The notes under the pieces were generated by a model that saw only the letters and a program-made list of their open reading frames with translations, had not been told where the DNA came from and searched no databases. Of a stretch of DNA of 10,114 nucleotides, positions 7,052 to 10,114 are shown one piece after another. Source of the DNA: JAENVT01 sp031370745. GTDB taxonomy: Bacteria; Actinomycetota; Acidimicrobiia; Acidimicrobiales; Ilumatobacteraceae. The stretch is taken from positions 1 through 10,114 of the forward strand of contig JANMQX010000082.1 of NCBI GenBank assembly GCA_031370745.1, written 5' to 3'. Numbering within the stretch: position 1 is the stretch's first letter; each line of letters begins with the position of its first letter. A program made the position numbers and the translations under genes.

Positions 7052-8200
7052 ATGGGCGAGATCGATGAAGGTGTAATCGAGGGCTATCTGCTCCTCGCCG
7101 ACATCTCCGGGTACACGACGTTCTTGACCAGCACAGAACTCGAGCATTCGCACGCGATCGTGATGGAACTCACGAAACTGATCCGAGCGGCGCTGAGCCC
7201 GCCGATGCAGTTCGTGAAGCTGGAAGGCGACGCTGTCTTCTGCTTCGCTCCGCAGGCGGCATTCCCCAGCGGCGAGTTGCTGGTCGAGCTCGTCGAGTCC
7301 TGCTACTTCGATTTCACCAATCGGCTCTTGAACATGACGCGTTCGACGACGTGCACGTGCGATGCCTGCCGTGCCATCGGTGGTCTCGATCTCAAGTTCG
7401 TCGTGCACAAGGGGACGTTCATCGTCGATCGTGATGAGGATGGCCGTCTCGACCTCGCGGGTCCCGACGTGATCCTCGTGCATCGGCTGTTGAAGAACAC
7501 GATCATCGAGCAGGGTGGGCCGAGTTCGTACGGGTTCTTCACCCGTCCGTGCCTCACGGGCGTCTCCACCGAGTTCCGGCTTCCTCCTCATGAAGAGTCG
7601 ATTGTGTCGTTCGCTCCGGTGATCGGTGTGGTGGAGGATCTCGCGGCGGTGGCGGCACAACGACGCGAGGCGCAGGTGGTGCGCCTCAGCGACGGGGACG
7701 CCGATGTCGTCCTCTCGTACATCGTCGACGCGCCGCCCGCGGTGTGCTGGCAGTATTGGGTCGAACCAGGAAAGCGACTGCGTCACAGGGGAGCTGTCGA
7801 GACGGGAATCGAGTTCACGCCAAACAGCGAGGGTCGGGTCGCGACGGGTGCGTCGAGCCACTGTGCTCACGGCGTCGGCGGCGATGGTCTCCGGGAGTAT
7901 CTCGACTGGAGACCCTTCGAGTACTTCACCTGCCATCTCTCGCGAGTTGAAGCCGAGGGTGTCGAGCACACCTTCGTCGAAAGCCTGGAAACGTACGAGT
8001 TCATCGACCTCGGCGACGGCCGCACCGAGCACCGGTGGCTGCTCCGCGCGGACGACCGCACTCCCGAAGGGATCAGCGCCTTCAAACAAGCCATTGCGTC
8101 TCTGCAGGAATTCTCGACCGACCCTTCCTGGGGCGATCAGGTGCGCGGGCCCATCGCTGAAGACGCGGCCATGTACGGGCTCGACTGTCCGGTGAGCTGA
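7052..8200 (+). CDS. DUF2652 protein: class III cyclase-like domain plus SRPBCC-like domain
   Basis: The N-terminal half (about 8-190) is DUF2652, related in fold to class III nucleotide cyclases: GYLLLADISGYTTFLTS (11-27) holds the first metal-type Asp17 and KLEGDAVFCFAP (56-67) the second, Asp60. GPDVILVHRLLKN (137-149) aligns with the cyclase G-V-N-x3-R motif; Arg145 is kept but the Asn position is Ile141. A cysteine cluster CTCDAC (101-106) precedes GLDLKFVVHKG (111-121). The C-terminal half (about 215-365) begins LSYIVDAPPAVCWQYW (221-236), typical of SRPBCC/START-like ligand-binding folds. The 382-residue length matches my recollection of the family. The start is ATG 7052 with GAGG at 7043-7046; conserved sequence begins about 8 residues in. 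No substrate is known. It may be a catalytically altered or nucleotide-sensing cyclase relative coupled to a small-molecule pocket. It stands alone, divergent from the HNH gene. Confidence 0.82.
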   Translation: MGEIDEGVIEGYLLLADISGYTTFLTSTELEHSHAIVMELTKLIRAALSPPMQFVKLEGDAVFCFAPQAAFPSGELLVELVESCYFDFTNRLLNMTRSTTCTCDACRAIGGLDLKFVVHKGTFIVDRDEDGRLDLAGPDVILVHRLLKNTIIEQGGPSSYGFFTRPCLTGVSTEFRLPPHEESIVSFAPVIGVVEDLAAVAAQRREAQVVRLSDGDADVVLSYIVDAPPAVCWQYWVEPGKRLRHRGAVETGIEFTPNSEGRVATGASSHCAHGVGGDGLREYLDWRPFEYFTCHLSRVEAEGVEHTFVESLETYEFIDLGDGRTEHRWLLRADDRTPEGISAFKQAIASLQEFSTDPSWGDQVRGPIAEDAAMYGLDCPVS

Positions 8201-8201
8201 C

Positions 8202-8244
8202 CTCCCAGCGACCTCCGCACGGCGCGCTCGTCGCTCGCTGGGGG
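8202..8244 (+). terminator. Stem-loop just after the DUF2652 gene
   Basis: CCCAGCGA at 8204-8211 pairs perfectly with TCGCTGGG at 8235-8242; two more pairs (one G-U) extend the stem to 10 bp, starting 2 bases after the stop codon. The loop is 23 bases and no T-run follows. A competing pairing exists between CCTCCGC (8212-8218) and GCGGAGG further on. Terminator function is inferred from position. Confidence 0.4.
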
Positions 8245-8405
8245 CGCGGAGGGAGCGGTTGTATAGGTCGATCCAGGCAACCGAGTAGTCAGACCGTCCC
8301 CGAGCACCGGCTCCCGGGCTGTGCGCCTGGACGCCCTCGGATTGCCCGGACGAGCGGAGCCGGCGGCGCGCGCGGGTTGTACCGAGCGTCGCTCCAAAGG
8401 TGACC

Positions 8406-8490
8406 CATAACACCGGGTCGGGGAGGCGCGAGCGCCGCTCTGGGTGCCTCGACTGCCCGCGACGGAGCGAAGTTCTGCGCCGGTGTTATG
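8406..8490 (+). repeat. 11-bp perfect inverted repeat with attC-like ends
   Basis: CATAACACCGG (8406-8416) is the exact reverse complement of CCGGTGTTATG (8480-8490), with 63 bases between. The internal sequence folds further: GTCG-GG-GAGGC (8417-8427) can pair with GCCTCGAC (8446-8453) over a small bulge. The outer ends resemble integron attC core sites (RYYYAAC / GTTRRRY): the right end reads GTTATGC and the left CCATAAC, each with mismatches, and the 85-base span is within the attC range. Against attC, the arm is one uninterrupted stem without the usual unpaired spacer, and no integrase is present. It may simply be a bidirectional terminator between two convergent genes. Confidence 0.45.
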
Positions 8491-8556
8491 CGTCCCAGAC
8501 CCGACTCCGGGGATACAGCATTCCGGCCCCCTCGACTCGGCGACAATGAGCTGGGC

Positions 8557-8967
8557 TCAGGCTCCGGGCCTGAGTTTCGAGTATGACTCGTTAGCCGCAA
8601 GGATCACGTGGTCTTCGATCGCGTTCTCTCGATCGATGTTCGCAATCGCGTACTCGGGTGATGTCATCATCGCCATGAATGCAGCACGAGACGGATACCA
8701 AACCACGACGACCCAGTCCCAACGACCGTCGCCGAGATCACCCACTGCGGTTCCCTCGACGTGCCCGGCCCACAGGATGGTTCCACCTACTCGCTTGAGC
8801 AGAGGAATGTCGGCCTTGCTGTACCGCGTGTACGCGTCCCAGCCGCTGCCGTCACCGTCGCGAGACTGTTCACGGAACCGTACGAGGTTGACCATGACGA
8901 CCGGCCCAGCGTCGGGCAGGGAACGCACGAACTCGTCGTTGAGGTCGGCGGGACCTTGCCGTGTCAT
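8557..8967 (-). CDS. DUF1330-like small protein (dimeric alpha/beta-barrel fold)
   Basis: The 136-residue product resembles DUF1330 proteins, small ferredoxin-like alpha/beta-barrel proteins with no agreed function. Supporting stretches are VVMVNLVRFRE (23-33), WDAYTRYSKADIPLLKRVGG (43-62), ILWAGHV (64-70), RWDWVVVVWYPSRAAFMAMM (82-101) and SPEYAIANIDRENAIEDHVI (103-122). No signal peptide or membrane segment is visible. The frame stays open upstream to 9066, but those 33 residues are Arg/Gly-rich and family similarity begins around residue 20 of the shorter form, so ATG 8967 is preferred; only a weak AGG lies 9 bases before it. It converges on the DUF2652 gene across the repeat-rich stretch and is not in an operon. 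A catalytic role (small-molecule monooxygenase or isomerase) is possible for the fold but cannot be shown here. Confidence 0.75.
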   Translation of the reverse strand: MTRQGPADLNDEFVRSLPDAGPVVMVNLVRFREQSRDGDGSGWDAYTRYSKADIPLLKRVGGTILWAGHVEGTAVGDLGDGRWDWVVVVWYPSRAAFMAMMTSPEYAIANIDRENAIEDHVILAANESYSKLRPGA

Positions 8968-9341
8968 CTTGCTGAGCCTACGCCGAGCGCTTCCATGATG
9001 CCGTTTACGGCCACGGCGCGAGCCTGTCTCTCCCCCGAGCAGAATCGACTGGACCGGCAGTGTCACCTACCGCCGGTTCTGAGACACCGTGCGAGGCAGC
9101 GCTGATTGTCAATGGGCGCTGGACAGCGTCGGCTTGAGGCGCAGCGATTCCGTTCCGTAGGGAGCACACCGAGCAGCGACTAGGAGAAGGCGTACGAGGC
9201 GTCGTTGCAGACCGAGGATGAAGGCCAAGGTCGTGTCCGCGGTCATCCGACGTTCAGCGAATGGTTGATCGATCTCAAACTGTTGCTATGCGCTGGGCGT
9301 TTGCGGCCGCAGCTGGCACAGCCGCCTCGTCTCTCGGGGAC
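8968..9341. other. 374-base stretch with no convincing gene
   Basis: This lies between the DUF1330-like gene start and the rsmC-like stop. Short open frames exist on both strands, but none carries a motif I recognise or a ribosome binding site. A NotI-type palindrome GCGGCCGC is at 9303-9310, within a GC-rich, potentially folded patch (about 9290-9348) that could serve as a weak terminator for the rsmC-like gene. Decayed gene material is possible but not demonstrable by eye. Confidence 0.45.
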
Positions 9342-9932
9342 TCAGCGCGTTATGTGCAGGATCCGGTAGCCGCTCGATGAGGCCAGCCTGGTCGTTGGGT
9401 AGCCGGAATCGGTCAACCACCGTTGCAACGAATCGGCCCCGAGGTGCTTGTGCACGACTATCACCGAGTGACCCGACGGTGCGAGCCGCCCGAGCCACTT
9501 CAGAAGCATGTCGTGCAGCGCCTTCTTGCCGACTCGGATCGGCGGATTGCTCCAGATGCAGTCGAATGCGACATCGTCGGCAACATCGTCGGGAGCGACG
9601 ACGCGCACATTGGTGATTCCGTTCGAGCCGGCGTTGACCGCACACAGGTCGCGTGCGCGACGGTTGACGTCGACGGCCCAGACGGTCGCCCCGGGCGCCC
9701 GCCGGGCCAGCGGCAGCGCAATCGTGCCGACCCCACAGCCGAGGTCCAGCACGTTGCCGGTTGGGGGAGGTGGAGGAACTTTCAGCAGCAACAACTTGCT
9801 GCCGGCGTCGATCTGGTCGTAACCGAAGACGCCGCGATCGGTGGTCAGGGTCAACGACATGTCGGGCAGCCACAACTCGACGTCGCGCCGCATCGACGGC
9901 GCGTCGGGATCCTCGTCGAAGTAGTGGCCCAT
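9342..9932 (-). CDS. rsmC: Single-domain RsmC/RlmG-type rRNA (guanine-N2) methyltransferase
   Basis: This is a class I SAM-dependent methyltransferase of the RsmC family, whose E. coli member methylates G1207 of 16S rRNA. Family marks in the 196-residue product are GHYFDEDP (2-9), the TDRGVFGYDQIDAGSKLLL segment (31-49), motif I VLDLGCGVGTIALPLAR (61-77), the acidic VDVN (87-90) and the catalytic-type SNPPIRVGKKALHDML (128-143). E. coli RsmC has an extra N-terminal domain; this short form with only the catalytic domain is common in Gram-positives. The frame is open back to 10088 but would overlap the deformylase gene, and MGHYF is the usual family start, so ATG 9932 is chosen. The target nucleotide is not certain from sequence. 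The start lies 22 bases from the divergent deformylase start. Confidence 0.85.
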   Translation of the reverse strand: MGHYFDEDPDAPSMRRDVELWLPDMSLTLTTDRGVFGYDQIDAGSKLLLLKVPPPPPTGNVLDLGCGVGTIALPLARRAPGATVWAVDVNRRARDLCAVNAGSNGITNVRVVAPDDVADDVAFDCIWSNPPIRVGKKALHDMLLKWLGRLAPSGHSVIVVHKHLGADSLQRWLTDSGYPTTRLASSSGYRILHITR

Positions 9933-9954
9933 CTCGGTCGGTAGCCTTGCAGCT

Positions 9955-10114
9955 ATGGCGTACACGATCCGCACGTACGGCGACCCCGTCTTGAAGACCA
10001 CAGCCGCAGAGGTCACCGATATCAACGGCAAGATAGCGAGCCTGGTCGATGACATGTTCGACACGTTGTACGACAGCGATTCGGGCATCGCCCTTGCAGC
10101 GCCGCAGATCGGTG
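9955..10114 (+). CDS. def: Peptide deformylase (3'-truncated by window edge)
   Basis: Peptide deformylase removes the N-formyl group from nascent proteins and is a metalloenzyme acting at the ribosome exit. Only the first 53 residues are inside the window. IRTYGDPVLKTTAAEV (5-20) is the standard N-terminus and SGIALAAPQIG (43-53) is motif 1; the metal-binding EGCLS and HExDH motifs lie beyond the edge. Motif 1 is usually GxGLAAPQ; here the second Gly is Ala (GIALAAPQ). The start ATG 9955 places conserved sequence about 4 residues in. No Shine-Dalgarno is visible and only 22 bases separate it from the divergent rsmC-like start. In actinobacteria def often lies in this neighbourhood, with fmt nearby, which would be expected just outside the window. 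Confidence 0.92.
   Translation, partial: MAYTIRTYGDPVLKTTAAEVTDINGKIASLVDDMFDTLYDSDSGIALAAPQIG

Larger units (their letters stand above)
8201..8556. other. 356-base GC-rich intergenic stretch rich in inverted repeats
   Basis: The DUF2652 and DUF1330-like genes point towards each other across this stretch. It contains the stem-loop next to the DUF2652 stop, an 8-bp inverted repeat CCGGCTCC (8307-8314) / GGAGCCGG (8356-8363), a small hairpin GGCGCGAGCGCC at 8425-8436, and the 11-bp repeat at 8406-8490 listed separately. Its base composition and the absence of any family-like translation on either strand argue against a gene. Confidence 0.55.

Noticed and set aside
7049..8413. A 454-codon open frame on the minus strand
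   Set aside because: It is antisense to the DUF2652 gene, whose protein shows clear family motifs; the minus-strand translation shows none.
9288..9355. Second attC-like site: GCGCTG (9290-9295) with CAGCGC (9343-9348) followed by GTTATGT
   Set aside because: The left end has no RYYYAAC, only 6 bp pair perfectly, and the right end is coding sequence of the rsmC-like gene, so it is probably coincidence.

Overview
The window looks like a chromosomal segment from a high-GC actinobacterium. The gene order gmk-rpoZ-coaBC-metK-priA, with def further along, is a conserved actinobacterial housekeeping cluster. CoaBC and PriA both carry sequence variants I associate with actinobacteria: PAMHTEMW in CoaBC, and a PriA without a Walker A loop but with the zinc cysteines intact. 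An Acidimicrobiia (Ilumatobacter-like) source would fit, but that is an impression and was not tested.

Region 1 (1-5091, + strand) is a tight, probably co-transcribed block. It holds the 3' part of guanylate kinase, RNA polymerase omega, CoaBC (phosphopantothenate to 4'-phosphopantetheine), S-adenosylmethionine synthetase and a degenerate PriA. Gaps are 59, 21, minus 4 (GTGA overlap) and 20 bases. The genes serve nucleotide, transcription, cofactor and replication-restart functions, with no shared pathway. An inverted repeat just after priA may end the unit.

Region 2 (about 5092-9341) is an accessory block placed between priA and rsmC/def. It contains a short secretory-looking gene start that soon becomes antisense to its neighbour (5157-5345), a DUF222/HNH (13E12-type) protein on the minus strand, a long non-coding stretch, a DUF2652 protein with a cyclase-like half and an SRPBCC-like half on the plus strand, a GC-rich structured stretch, and a small DUF1330-like protein on the minus strand. 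The clearest regulatory signal of the window is here: a perfect 14-base palindrome matching the Gram-positive/mycobacterial LexA (SOS) box, 19 bases upstream of the preferred HNH gene start. A second signal is an 11-bp perfect inverted repeat (8406-8490) whose ends resemble those of integron attC sites; this is much weaker.

Region 3 (9342-10114) returns to housekeeping functions. A single-domain RsmC-type methyltransferase (minus strand) starts only 22 bases from the divergent start of peptide deformylase (plus strand), which runs off the end. I found no tRNA, rRNA, CRISPR array, transposase or recognisable riboswitch.
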